Assembly (NCBI RefSeq): GCF_000622145.1
Contig: NZ_JHWH01000020.1
Coordinates: 28,797-92,796 of the forward strand
Direction of reading: 5' to 3'
Length of the DNA: 64,000 nucleotides
DNA from: Paracoccus yeei ATCC BAA-599
GTDB taxonomy: Bacteria > Pseudomonadota > Alphaproteobacteria > Rhodobacterales > Rhodobacteraceae
This document shows positions 17,469-26,056 of this stretch, in pieces. A model generated the notes under the pieces. That model was not told the DNA's origin. It saw nothing but the letters and a program-made list of their open reading frames with translations, and did no database searches. Made by a program: the position numbers and the translations under genes. The number at the start of each line of letters is the position of its first letter. The first letter of the stretch is position 1.

Positions 17469-18298
17469 GGCGCAAAGCGCGCCTCTCCGTCCCGGACCGA
17501 AAGCGGCCGGCCGACCATGGGAAAGGCGCGCTGCGGGCAGGCGGTCCGTTCGCAGACCTTGCAGCCCGGCCCGATGCGCACCGCCAGGTCGGGGTTCTTC
17601 AGGTCCAGCCCGCGGGCATAGATCAGCCGGTCGGCATGGGCCAGATCGCAGCCCAGGGCCACGGTAAAGGTCTTGACCGGGGCACCATAGCCGCCCTGGC
17701 CGCTTTGCACCTGCCGCGCGATCCACAGATCGCTGCGCCCGTCCGGCATCTGCGCGACCTGGCGGGTGATCTCGCCCGGCCGGCTGAACGCCTCGTAGAC
17801 GTTCCACAGGGGGCAGGTGCCGCCGATGCGCGAGAAGTGGAAATCCGTGGCCGACTGCCGCTCGGAGATATTGCCCGCCCGGTCCACGCGGATGAAAAAG
17901 AACGGCACGCCCAGCGCCTCGGGGCGTTGCAGGGTCGAAAGCCGGTGGCAGGCGGTCTCGATCCCCACGCCGAAGCGGCGGGCGATCAGGTCGATGTCAT
18001 AGGCCCGCGCCTCGGCTTCTCGCAGGAAGGCGGCATAGAACCAGTCGCGCACCGATTCAACGGCGGCGGCGGCGGCCTGCGGCTCGGTCAGCCGGCCCGC
18101 CAGCAGGTCGGCCCGCTCGGCCGTCTCGCGCAGGCAAGCCTGCATGGCGACGATGGCCCGCGCAACGGCGGGCATGTTCGCAGCGAGTTCCCGCAGTTCG
18201 GCCATGGAGGCGGGCGCGCCCTGGTCGGCCAGCGCGGCGCGCAGGTCGGTCAGCAGCCGCGCCTCGTCCGCGTCCGAGAAAAGCTGCACGTCGACAAG
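17450..18298 (-). pseudogene. Short-chain acyl regulator (ScfR/RamB-like, DUF2083) lacking HTH and middle domain
   Basis: The C-terminal part is well kept: FLREAEARAYDIDLIARRFGVGIETACHRL, then FHFSRIGGTCPLWNVYEAF, and a cysteine cluster (CKVCERTACPQRAFP). Two losses are seen. First, no N-terminal XRE helix-turn-helix is present: homology begins near LFSDADEARLLTDLRAAL at about 18298, next to the prpB start. Second, VRDWF runs straight into YAAFLREAEARAYD at about 18040, positions that in intact relatives are separated by the roughly 120-residue IrrE/DUF955-like domain. Intact relatives sense propionyl- or other short-chain acyl-CoA and control propionate or acetate genes. This copy cannot bind DNA by the usual domain. 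The breakpoint near 18298-18334 is approximate. Confidence 0.75.
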
Positions 18299-18334
18299 CG
18301 CAGCCTGCTGGCCGCCCCCGCGGCGGAGTAAGCC

Positions 18335-18652
18335 ATGCCCTATCTGATCGCATCCGACCTGCCCGAGGCCCCCGCCGGCGCCCGCTTCCGCGCCGCGCTG
18401 GCCCGGCCCGGCATCCTGCAACTGCCCGGCGCGCATAACGGCATGGCGGCGCTTCAGGCCCGCGCGGCGGGGTTCCAGGCGCTTTACCTGTCGGGCGCGG
18501 CGATGACGGCCAGCATGGGCCTGCCGGACCTGGGCATCATCACCGTGGACGAGGTTGCCTTCTTCATCCGCCAGATCGCGCGGGCCAGCGGGTTGCCGGT
18601 GCTGGTCGACGGCGACACCGGCTATGGCGAGGCGCTGAACGTCATGCACACC
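18335..18652 (+). pseudogene. prpB: 2-methylisocitrate lyase, 5' part only
   Basis: About 106 codons of a normal N-terminus of PrpB (ICL/PEP-mutase superfamily): ARFRAALARPGILQLPGAHN, YLSGAAMTASMGLPDLGII, and the metal-site motif VDGDTGYGEALNV. Homology ends after NVMHT; the frame then runs antisense through the 3' end of tcuB until a stop at 18730. The catalytic KKCGH-type loop and all of the C-terminal half are missing. It starts 3 bp after a TAA that could end a lost upstream plus-strand gene. PrpB splits 2-methylisocitrate to pyruvate and succinate in propionate breakdown, consistent with the acyl regulator remnant beside it. Confidence 0.82.
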
Positions 18653-18659
18653 CCCGCCC

Positions 18660-19823
18660 TTACCCCAGGTGCCGCTTTTTCTCGGCCGAGTAGCGCACCA
18701 GCGCCAGGCCGCGGAAGATGCCGTGCATGAACTTGCCGTAAGGCATGGTGACGAAGAAGCCGAAGACAAAGCCCAGGTGCAGCGCCAGCGTGACGCCCAT
18801 CAGCGGCGTCGCGCGCAGGACCAGCAGCAGAAGGCCCGTCACGCCGGTCAGAAGCAGCATCAGGATGAAGGCCACATCCATGCCCATGCGGCTTTCGTCC
18901 ATCAGCTGCCGGTTGCGGCGCAGCTTTGCGGCCAGCAGGCCCAGCGGGCCGATGGTGATGCCGATGCCGCCCAGCGTGCCCAGCACCACCGGCAGGTCCC
19001 ACCAGGGATAAGGCGCGTCGCGGCCCAGCAGGTAATGCCACAGTGTCCCGACCGAGGTTGCGGCAAAGCACAGCATGAACCCATAGAACGTCAGGTGGTG
19101 GTAAAGCCGGCGGTTGTCGTCGGGCCTGTCGCTTTCGTTCATGCAGCCCATGCCGCCGCCGTCCAGGTATTTCAGGGTCGCGGCGTCATGCGCGCCCTCG
19201 GCCAGCGCGGCGGGGTCGCGCAGCGTGCCGGCCGGCTCGCCGATGTCGCGCCAGAAGCGGATGCAGGCCATGGCGATGGCCAGCACCGACCACAGGAAGG
19301 CCGCGCCAAAGATCGCCACCATCGTGTTGTGCGGCATGATCCGGTAAAAGGCGCCGGGACCGCGATGGGTGCCGAACAGCACCTCCGGGTCGTGCCAAAG
19401 CGCAAAGCCGATCATGAAGGCGGCCACCGACAGCGCCGCGATCAGCGCGACCGCCAGGCCGTTGCGGCGAAACAGCGGCGCCAGGAACCCCGGCCAGGCA
19501 TAGCGGGCATAGCTGTCGTTCCTGACCTCGGCCAGCACCTTGGGAACGTTCACGTTGAATTCATGCGGCGGCGCGAACTGGCAGTCCGAATTGCAGGCGC
19601 CGCAGTTGTGGCACAGGTTCGCCAGATAGGTCAGGTCGCCCGAACCGAAGGCGCGGCGCATCTCCATCGCCGGGAAGACCGCGCAGAGCCCTTCGCAATA
19701 GCGGCAGGAATTGCAGACGGTCATCAGCCGCGCGGCCTCGTCCAGGTGGTCCTGCTGGGCGGGGGTGGCGGCGGCCTGCGGGCGCGGGGCTGCGCCGGGC
19801 AGGACGAATTCAGCGGCTTGCAT
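18660..19823 (-). CDS. tcuB: Tricarballylate utilisation 4Fe-4S/haem membrane protein TcuB
   Basis: 387 residues. The ATG at 19823 (AGGAG upstream) is preferred to a TTG at 19847. Two iron-sulfur cysteine clusters are at the N-terminus (CNSCRYCEGLC about 37-47; CHNCGACNSDC about 72-82), then about six membrane helices with histidines placed for haem (LYHHLTFYGFML; LHLGFVFGFF). TcuB reoxidises the FAD of TcuA and passes electrons to the membrane quinone pool. It overlaps the tcuA stop by 14 bp. The C-terminus (RYSAEKKRHLG) looks natural, and lies just beyond the prpB breakpoint at 18652. Confidence 0.9.
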   Translation of the reverse strand: MQAAEFVLPGAAPRPQAAATPAQQDHLDEAARLMTVCNSCRYCEGLCAVFPAMEMRRAFGSGDLTYLANLCHNCGACNSDCQFAPPHEFNVNVPKVLAEVRNDSYARYAWPGFLAPLFRRNGLAVALIAALSVAAFMIGFALWHDPEVLFGTHRGPGAFYRIMPHNTMVAIFGAAFLWSVLAIAMACIRFWRDIGEPAGTLRDPAALAEGAHDAATLKYLDGGGMGCMNESDRPDDNRRLYHHLTFYGFMLCFAATSVGTLWHYLLGRDAPYPWWDLPVVLGTLGGIGITIGPLGLLAAKLRRNRQLMDESRMGMDVAFILMLLLTGVTGLLLLVLRATPLMGVTLALHLGFVFGFFVTMPYGKFMHGIFRGLALVRYSAEKKRHLG

Positions 19824-21216
19824 GGGTGCTTGCTCCTTCTCCGGCAAGGCGGCCGAAGACGCTGCCGATGGTCATTCCGATGCCGGCCGCATAGCCGCGG
19901 CCCAGCACGTTGCCAGCCATGATCTCTCCGGCGGCATAGATGTTCTCGGCGCGCCCGCCGGCGGCGGTCAGCACGCGGGCGTCTTCGTCGACCTCGACGC
20001 CCAGATAGGTGAAGGTGATGCCGGGGCGCACGGGATAGGCATAGAAGGGCGCCTCCTCGATCCGCCGGGCCCAGTTGGTCTTGGGCGGCGTCAGCCCCTG
20101 GGTGTGGCAGCCGTCCAGCACGGTGTCGTCGAAGCTGCCCGGCTGCACGGCGGCGTTGAACCCATCCACCGTGGCCGACAGCGCCGCCGGGTCCAGCCCC
20201 AGCTTGCCGGCCAGTTCCGCGATGGTGCCGGCCGTGATCGGCGGGAACAGCGAGGGCATGAAGAGCTTCAGCGAGCGCGCGTCGAAGATGATATAGGCGA
20301 TCTGGCCGGGCTGGGCGGCGACCAGCCGGCCCCAGATGGCATAGCGCTTGGGCCAGATGTCCTCGCCCTCGTCATAGAACCGCTGGCAGTCGCGGTTCAC
20401 GACGATGCCAAAGACCACGCAATCCAGCCGGGTGATGATGCCGCCGTCGTATTTCGGCGCGCGGGCGTCGATGGCCACCGCATGGCACTGGGTCGGGTCG
20501 CCCAGCTGCTTCATGCCCTTGCCGATCAGGGTGCGCAGCAAGGAGCCACGGTTATAGGGCGTGCCGCGGATCAGGAAATTCTCGGCAATCTCGCCCCAGC
20601 CTTCCTTGAGCCAGTCGATATTCGCCTCGAACCCGCCCGAGGCCGCGACCAGCGCATGGCCGGGCAGGCGGCGCTTGCCCTGCGGCGTCGTCACCTCGGC
20701 GGCGACGAAGCGGGTGCCGTCCAGCTCCAGGTCCGTCACCTCGCTTTCATAGGCGACATGCACGCCCAGGCTCTCGGCGGTGCGGTACAGCGCGTTCAGC
20801 ATCGACCGCCCGCCGCCCAGGAAGAAGCTGTTGGTGCGCCCCAGGCTCAGCGTGCCGCCCAGCGAGGGCTGGAAGCGCACGCCCTGTTCGACGATCCAGT
20901 CCAGCATGTCCTTGGAGCGGTGGATCATCATGCGCGCCAGCTGCCGGTTGGTCTGGCCCTCGGTGACGCGCAGCAGGTCCTCGAAGAACTCCTCCTCGGA
21001 ATAGGGTCCGGAGAGGGTCGCCGTGGCGCTGTCGTGGGCGCAGCGCATGTTGCGGGTGTGGCGGGTGTTGCCGCCGCGATAGAAGCGCGGCGCCTTTTCC
21101 AGCACCGCGACCGAGGCGCCGCCCCGCCGTGCGGCGATCGCCGCGCAGAGCGCCGCATTGCCGCCGCCCGCGACGATGACATCATAGCTTCGGGTGAAAT
21201 CGACGGGCGTTTCCAT
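19810..21216 (-). CDS. tcuA: FAD-dependent tricarballylate dehydrogenase TcuA
   Basis: 468 residues. The N-terminal dinucleotide fold (YDVIVAGGGNAALCAAIAA) is followed by TcuA-type blocks FYRGGNTRHTRNMR and a C-terminal FAD motif AENIYAAGEIMAGNVLGRGY. It belongs to the fumarate-reductase/succinate-dehydrogenase flavoprotein superfamily and oxidises tricarballylate to cis-aconitate, which enters the TCA cycle. It is followed by TcuB, and starts 2 bp after an ABC transporter ATPase gene, so transport, oxidation and electron transfer are one operon. Salmonella instead uses an MFS carrier (TcuC). Confidence 0.9.
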   Translation of the reverse strand: METPVDFTRSYDVIVAGGGNAALCAAIAARRGGASVAVLEKAPRFYRGGNTRHTRNMRCAHDSATATLSGPYSEEEFFEDLLRVTEGQTNRQLARMMIHRSKDMLDWIVEQGVRFQPSLGGTLSLGRTNSFFLGGGRSMLNALYRTAESLGVHVAYESEVTDLELDGTRFVAAEVTTPQGKRRLPGHALVAASGGFEANIDWLKEGWGEIAENFLIRGTPYNRGSLLRTLIGKGMKQLGDPTQCHAVAIDARAPKYDGGIITRLDCVVFGIVVNRDCQRFYDEGEDIWPKRYAIWGRLVAAQPGQIAYIIFDARSLKLFMPSLFPPITAGTIAELAGKLGLDPAALSATVDGFNAAVQPGSFDDTVLDGCHTQGLTPPKTNWARRIEEAPFYAYPVRPGITFTYLGVEVDEDARVLTAAGGRAENIYAAGEIMAGNVLGRGYAAGIGMTIGSVFGRLAGEGASTHASR

Positions 21217-21217
21217 G

Positions 21218-22273
21218 TCAGAACACCCAGACGCTGTCGCGCGGGATGCGGACCAGCGCCCGCCCCTCGGGGACCGGGCCTTCGGTCAGCACGCGCAGGC
21301 TGTGCGGCCCGGTGCGATAGACGTTTTCCCATTTCTCGCCCAGGAACATGGTCGTGGCGCGGTCCATCTCGATGCAGTCCGGCTCGCCCGGGCTGCCCAG
21401 CGACAGCCGCTCCAACCGGCAGATCGCGGTGGCCTCGTCGCCGCGCCGGACCTCGTGGCCCATGCGGCCGGTGACGGTCAGCCCGTCGCAGTCGAGCACG
21501 GCAAAGCCGTCGCGCGCCTCGGTCACGCGGCCGGTCAGGCGGGCGTTGCTGCCGATGAAGTCGGCGGTGAACAGGGTCTTGGGCCGCGAATACAGGTCCT
21601 CGGGGCTGCCTTCCTGGGCGATGACGCCGCCGTTCAGCAGCACGATGGTATCGGCGATGGCCAGCGCCTCGATCTGGTCGTGGGTGACGATGACGGCGGC
21701 GCGCTCCTCGCGCTTGATCAGTTCCTTCAGGAAGGCCCGCGCCTCGTCGCGCAGCTTGGCGTCCAGGTTCGACAGCGGCTCGTCCAGCAGCAGCACCGGC
21801 GGGTCATAGGCCAGCGAGCGCGCGATGGCCACGCGCTGCTGCTGCCCGCCCGACAGTTGCGAGGGTAAGCGGGCGTGCAGATGGCCCAGGCCCAGCACCT
21901 CGAGCACCTCGCCGACCTTGCGCCTGACCTGCGCCTCGGGCGCCTTGCGCAGCCGCAGCCCATAGGCCACGTTGTCGAACACGGTGCGGTTCGGCCACAG
22001 CGCATAGGACTGGAACACAAAGCCCAGGCCGCGCTTCTCGGCCGGCAGGTCCAGCCCGGCTTCGCCGTGAAACACCTCCTTGCCCGAGACCGAGACGCGG
22101 CCGCGATAGGCGCGTTCCAACCCCGCGACGGTGCGCAAAAGCGTGGTCTTGCCCGAGCCCGACGGGCCGAGAAGGGCGGCGATCTGGCCCTTCTCGATGC
22201 TGAAGGACGCGCCCTTCAGCACCTCGACGGCGCCGTATTTCAGGTGAATGTTGTCGACGATCAGTTCAGGCAT
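21218..22273 (-). CDS. ABC transporter ATPase, FbpC/PotA-like
   Basis: 351 residues from ATG at 22273. Walker A GPSGSGKTT (36-44), Q-loop FVFQSYALWPN, signature LSGGQQQR (140-147), Walker B VLLLDEPLSNLD (160-171) and a C-terminal TOBE-like domain are all visible. It belongs to the iron(III)/polyamine/phosphonate import class and pairs with the fused permease, which it overlaps by 8 bp. It is followed at once by tcuA, so the importer probably brings in tricarballylate or a metal-tricarboxylate complex. Cytoplasmic side of the inner membrane. Confidence 0.9.
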   Translation of the reverse strand: MPELIVDNIHLKYGAVEVLKGASFSIEKGQIAALLGPSGSGKTTLLRTVAGLERAYRGRVSVSGKEVFHGEAGLDLPAEKRGLGFVFQSYALWPNRTVFDNVAYGLRLRKAPEAQVRRKVGEVLEVLGLGHLHARLPSQLSGGQQQRVAIARSLAYDPPVLLLDEPLSNLDAKLRDEARAFLKELIKREERAAVIVTHDQIEALAIADTIVLLNGGVIAQEGSPEDLYSRPKTLFTADFIGSNARLTGRVTEARDGFAVLDCDGLTVTGRMGHEVRRGDEATAICRLERLSLGSPGEPDCIEMDRATTMFLGEKWENVYRTGPHSLRVLTEGPVPEGRALVRIPRDSVWVF

Positions 22274-23936
22274 CCAGACGAACTCCAAGACGCAGGGCCA
22301 GCGCGATGCCGCCCGCAATGACCAGGGTGTTGACGACCGCCAGGGACGAGGCGATGTCGATGTTGCCGCCGTTCCACAGGCTGACCAGCATGGTGCCCAT
22401 GACCTCGTTGCCCTGGCCCATCAGGAAGATGCCGGTGGAATATTCGCGGGCATACAGCAGGAAGGCCAGCAGCCAGGCTGCCATCAGCCCGTGGCGCGCC
22501 AGGGGCAGGATCACGTCGCGCGCCACGCGGCCGGTGCCCGCGCCGGCGACATGGGCGGCCTCCTCAAGCTCGCGCCCGACCTGGCCGAAGGAATTCGACA
22601 CCAGCCGCAGGCCGAAGGGCAGCCAGACCAGGGTATAGGCGACCCACATCGCCACCAGAGAGGCGACGAAGGGGCGCAGCAGCGGCAGGAACAGGAAGAT
22701 CCAGAACACCACCAGGCCCGCGACGATGCCCGGCATCGCGCGCGGCAGCAGCACCAGGAAATCCAGCGCCCGCGTGCTGCGCTTTTGCGAACGGTGGCTG
22801 GCCAGCCCGATCAGCGCATAGACGCAGAGCGAGGCGAAGCCGCCGGCAAAGGCCAGAAGCAGCGTGTTGACGATGGACCGCCGCACCAGCGGCAGTTCGG
22901 TCAGCTTGCGGTAGTTGTCCAGCGTCAGCACGTCGCGCAGATCGACCAGCGGTCCCCAGGTGGTGACCAGCGACCGCAGCGCCACGCCCGACAGGGGCAG
23001 CAGGACGACGACATAAAGCCAGACCATGACCCCGGCAAAGGCGACCCATTTCCACGGTCCCAGCGGCACCAGATGCGACCGCGTGGCCTTGCCGCCGATG
23101 GTGGAATAGCGCTGCGCCGACCGCAGCATCCGCCGTTGCAGCAGCACCAGCGGCAGCGTGACCAGCATCAGGAAGACCACCACCACGGCCATCAGCTGAT
23201 AGGCGGGACGGCCCAGCAGGCTGTTGTATTTGTACAGATAGGTCGCCAGCACCAGCCGCCCGTCCTGGTCGCCCAGCACATAGGGCAGGCCGAACAGCTC
23301 GAACCCCAGGAAGGCGACCAGCACCGCGCTGACGGCAATCGAGGGCCAGACCAGCGGCAGCGTCACCCTGGTCGCCACCGTCAGCGGCGTGCCGCCGGCG
23401 ACGCGCGCCGCCTCCTCGAGGTCCGAGGGCACGGTGCGCAGTGCGGTCGAGACATAGATATAGACATGCGGCACATGGGTCAGGCCGACGACCAGCACCA
23501 GGATCGGCATGGAATAGACGTTCCAGAACACCGGCCCGACGGTGTTTTCCCACCAGACCGACCAGAAGCCCGACGGCCCGATGGACACGATATAGCCAAA
23601 GGCCAGCACCATGGGCGACATGAACAGCGGCAGGAAGATCGCCGGCTCGATCCATTTGCGGCCCGGCATGTCGGTCCTGACCATCAGGAAGGCCAGCAAC
23701 GAGCCCAGCGGCACCGCGATCACGACCATGCCCAGGGCCAGGGTGACGGTGTTGCGCAGCGCGGCCCAGAAGCCGGGATCGCCCAGCACGAAGGCATAGG
23801 TGTCGGTGGTCAGGCTGGACCGGGCGTTGAAGAAGGCGTCGGTCAGGAAGCTCTGCCACAGGATCAGCCCCACCGGGGCCAGGATGAACAGCGCCGTCAG
23901 TGCGACGACGCCGTTGCGCCAGGACTCGTTGCGCAT
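22266..23936 (-). CDS. ABC transporter permease, fused two-domain FbpB-like
   Basis: 556 residues with two homologous permease domains in one chain, each carrying an EAA cytoplasmic loop: DLEEAARVAGGTPLTVATRVTLPLVWPS in the first half (split here as LEEAARVAGGTPL and VTLPLVWP) and ELEEAAHVAGAGTGR in the second. About twelve membrane helices. Fused duplicated permeases are typical of iron(III) FbpB/SfuB-type importers. It lies between the binding-protein and ATPase genes (3 bp and an 8 bp overlap), so all three make one complex. Substrate cannot be read from the permease itself. Confidence 0.9.
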   Translation of the reverse strand: MRNESWRNGVVALTALFILAPVGLILWQSFLTDAFFNARSSLTTDTYAFVLGDPGFWAALRNTVTLALGMVVIAVPLGSLLAFLMVRTDMPGRKWIEPAIFLPLFMSPMVLAFGYIVSIGPSGFWSVWWENTVGPVFWNVYSMPILVLVVGLTHVPHVYIYVSTALRTVPSDLEEAARVAGGTPLTVATRVTLPLVWPSIAVSAVLVAFLGFELFGLPYVLGDQDGRLVLATYLYKYNSLLGRPAYQLMAVVVVFLMLVTLPLVLLQRRMLRSAQRYSTIGGKATRSHLVPLGPWKWVAFAGVMVWLYVVVLLPLSGVALRSLVTTWGPLVDLRDVLTLDNYRKLTELPLVRRSIVNTLLLAFAGGFASLCVYALIGLASHRSQKRSTRALDFLVLLPRAMPGIVAGLVVFWIFLFLPLLRPFVASLVAMWVAYTLVWLPFGLRLVSNSFGQVGRELEEAAHVAGAGTGRVARDVILPLARHGLMAAWLLAFLLYAREYSTGIFLMGQGNEVMGTMLVSLWNGGNIDIASSLAVVNTLVIAGGIALALRLGVRLDA

Positions 23937-23939
23937 GGG

Positions 23940-25046
23940 TCAGCGCCCCGACTTGATGGCGGCGGCCCAGTCGCGGAAGAACGCCAGCCGCTGCATCGGC
24001 TGCACCGCGTCCAGCAGTTCGGGACCGATGGGCACGGGCTTCAGCCGGTCGCCATGCGCGGCGGTCAGGCTGGCGATGGTGGCCTTGCCCTGGACGTCGG
24101 GCCGGATGGCGAACAGATGCGCCTCATTGCCGATGACGGTCTGGCCGCGATGCGACAGCAGATAGTCCAGAAACACCCGCGCCGCGTTCGGATGCTGGGC
24201 CTTTTCGGTGACGAAGGCCAGGCGCGACAGGACGGTGGTGTAATCCTCGGGCACCACGACCTTGACGTTCGGGTCGCGTTCGGCGCGCAGATAGGCATAG
24301 GGGCCGATGATGTTGTACCCCAGCGCATGTTCGCCGGCGCTGATCTTTTCCAGCATGGTGCCGGTCGAAGTGTAGAACTTGGCATCGACCGCCCCCAGCG
24401 CCCTGGCCACGTCCCAGATGCCATCGCCCTGCGCCGCGTCGCGGCTGAGCGCGAAAAAGCCCAGGCCCGAGCGTTCGGGGTCATAGGTCGCGACCTTGCC
24501 CTGCATCGCGTCCTTGTTCGCCACCAGCCATTCGGCCAGCGCGGCATGGCTTTTCGGCATCTCCTCGGGGGCGATGACCTTGCTGTTGTAGACCATCACC
24601 ACCGGCTCGTAGGTGGTGGCATAGATGCTGTCACCGTGCGCCCAGTCCGGCAGCGCGGCGGTCTCGGGCGAGGCATAGGGGGCGGCGATCCCGTCCTCGA
24701 CCATCTGGTATTGCAGGTCCATGGCCGAGGACCAGACCACATCCGCCTTCAGCGCGCCGGCCGCGGCCTCGCTGCTGACGCGGCTGAACAGGTCGGCGGC
24801 CTTGATCTCGATGTAATCGGCGCGGATCTTCGGGAACGCCTTCTGGAAATCGGCCAGGATCGGCTCGACCGCCGCATGTTCGGTATTGGCATAGATCACC
24901 ACCGCGCCCTCGGCCTCGGCCTTGGCGACGATATCGGCGTAATCTGCGGGATAGCCGGCGGGGATCTCGGCCAGCGCGGGCAGCGGTGCGGCCAGCGCGA
25001 CGGCAGCACAAAGCAGCCGGCCGAGGGCCGTTTTCTGAAAGCTCAT
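23940..25046 (-). CDS. ABC transporter periplasmic binding protein, AfuA/FbpA class
   Basis: 368 residues with signal peptide at 1-26 (MSFQKTALG, hydrophobic core, APLPALA). The mature part is a family-1 iron-type binding fold: AEAEGAVVIYANTEHAAVEPIL, DVVWSSAMDLQYQM, ERSGLGFFALSRD, and LDYLLSHRGQTVIG. The pair of adjacent tyrosines that binds Fe(III) in true FbpA is not obvious, so an organic or metal-organic anion is possible. It is the first gene of the operon with permease, ATPase, tcuA and tcuB. Tricarballylate or citrate-like import is inferred from that context. Confidence 0.88.
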   Translation of the reverse strand: MSFQKTALGRLLCAAVALAAPLPALAEIPAGYPADYADIVAKAEAEGAVVIYANTEHAAVEPILADFQKAFPKIRADYIEIKAADLFSRVSSEAAAGALKADVVWSSAMDLQYQMVEDGIAAPYASPETAALPDWAHGDSIYATTYEPVVMVYNSKVIAPEEMPKSHAALAEWLVANKDAMQGKVATYDPERSGLGFFALSRDAAQGDGIWDVARALGAVDAKFYTSTGTMLEKISAGEHALGYNIIGPYAYLRAERDPNVKVVVPEDYTTVLSRLAFVTEKAQHPNAARVFLDYLLSHRGQTVIGNEAHLFAIRPDVQGKATIASLTAAHGDRLKPVPIGPELLDAVQPMQRLAFFRDWAAAIKSGR

Positions 25047-25112
25047 GATTTCTCCTCTCCCTGGCGAATGCGGGGTCGAATCGACCAGAATGTCGCGGAT
25101 TATTGGCTATTA

Positions 25113-25123
25113 CTGTATACAAT
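25113..25123. promoter_or_regulatory. Candidate GntR operator upstream of the transporter-tcuAB operon
   Basis: On the minus strand ATTGTATACAG, containing the perfect palindrome TGTATACA, in the 157 bp AT-rich gap between the divergent binding-protein and gntR genes. Consensus for FCD-type GntR proteins is TTGTnTACAA-like. The same word with one change occurs at 2560-2570. Confidence 0.5.
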
Positions 25124-25203
25124 AAAATACAACAAAATTCTTTCCGATGGTGCAGCGCGGCGGGGGGCGCTAGAACAGGGGGAAACACGAACGGGACCGC
25201 TTC

Positions 25204-25905
25204 ATGGATACGCGCCAGGACATGTCGAAGGGCAAGCTTGCCCGTCTTTGGGATGGTGCGCCGGCCGGGTTGCGCGGGTCCGGCCTGGGCGACGCCGTGT
25301 TTCACGCCCTGCGCCAGGGGTTGCGCGAAGGCCTGTTCCAGCCCGGCGAACGCCTGCGCGAGGAGGAAATCGCCGAGGCGTTTTCGGTCAGCCGCACCCC
25401 CGTGCGCGACGCGCTGCGCCGGCTGCTGGAACGCCGCCTGCTCGAGGTGTCGGGCGGGCGCGGGCTGATGGTGCGGCGGCTGGACCGGGGCGAGGTCTTC
25501 GAGCTTTACCAGATGCGCGAAATCCTCGAAGGGACGGCGGCGCGGCTGGCCGCCGAAAACGCCACCCCGGCCGAGGTGGCCTTGATGCGCGACCTGCACG
25601 GCGCCTTTGAACAGGCCCGAGAGCCCGCCGACCACGCCCGCATCAACAAGCAGTTCCACGATGCCATCTCGGGCGCGGTCAGGAACCGCTATTTCCACGG
25701 TCCGCTGGAGGGATTGCAGGACGCGCTGGCGCTGCTGGGGCCGACGACGTTTTCGGTCGCCGGCCGGGCGCATCCCGCGGTGGCCGAGCACCGGCTGATC
25801 CTGGACGCCATCGCCGCGCACGATCCCGACGCGGCCGAGGCCGCCGCGCGCGACCACATCCGCCGCGCCCTGGCGACCCGGCTGAAGATGCTGAGCCAGG
25901 GTTGA
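25204..25905 (+). CDS. GntR/FadR-subfamily (FCD) transcriptional regulator
   Basis: 233 residues from ATG at 25204. GntR wing-helix (LREGLFQPGERLREEEIAEAF; SRTPVRDALRRLLERRLL) and an FCD effector domain (ELYQMREILEGTAARLAA; ARINKQFHDAI; AVAEHRLILDAIAAHD) with metal-binding histidines in place. It is divergent from the ABC-tcuAB operon with a palindromic site between, so it most likely represses that operon until a carboxylate ligand binds. Its C-terminus resembles that of the regulator at 646-1305 (both end RLKML followed by two to four residues), suggesting a recent paralogue. Confidence 0.9.
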   Translation: MDTRQDMSKGKLARLWDGAPAGLRGSGLGDAVFHALRQGLREGLFQPGERLREEEIAEAFSVSRTPVRDALRRLLERRLLEVSGGRGLMVRRLDRGEVFELYQMREILEGTAARLAAENATPAEVALMRDLHGAFEQAREPADHARINKQFHDAISGAVRNRYFHGPLEGLQDALALLGPTTFSVAGRAHPAVAEHRLILDAIAAHDPDAAEAAARDHIRRALATRLKMLSQG

Positions 25906-26056
25906 CCGCCGAAGCGAAGGGCACCGCCCCTTGCGGGGGCCGCGGGCGGGCCTGAGCGGCAGCCGCGGCCGCCGGCTGCCCCGCGAAAGCGCCGATGATG
26001 CGGAACCTGCACGGCGGCAGGCTGTTGGCATCGAGGGGCAAATCCGGGGAAAGGCG

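Noticed and set aside
22248..25610. A plus-strand open frame of over 1100 codons
   Set aside because: It is fully antisense to the ABC transporter genes; its product is rich in Q, R, G and D with no domain, as expected from a GC-rich complementary frame.
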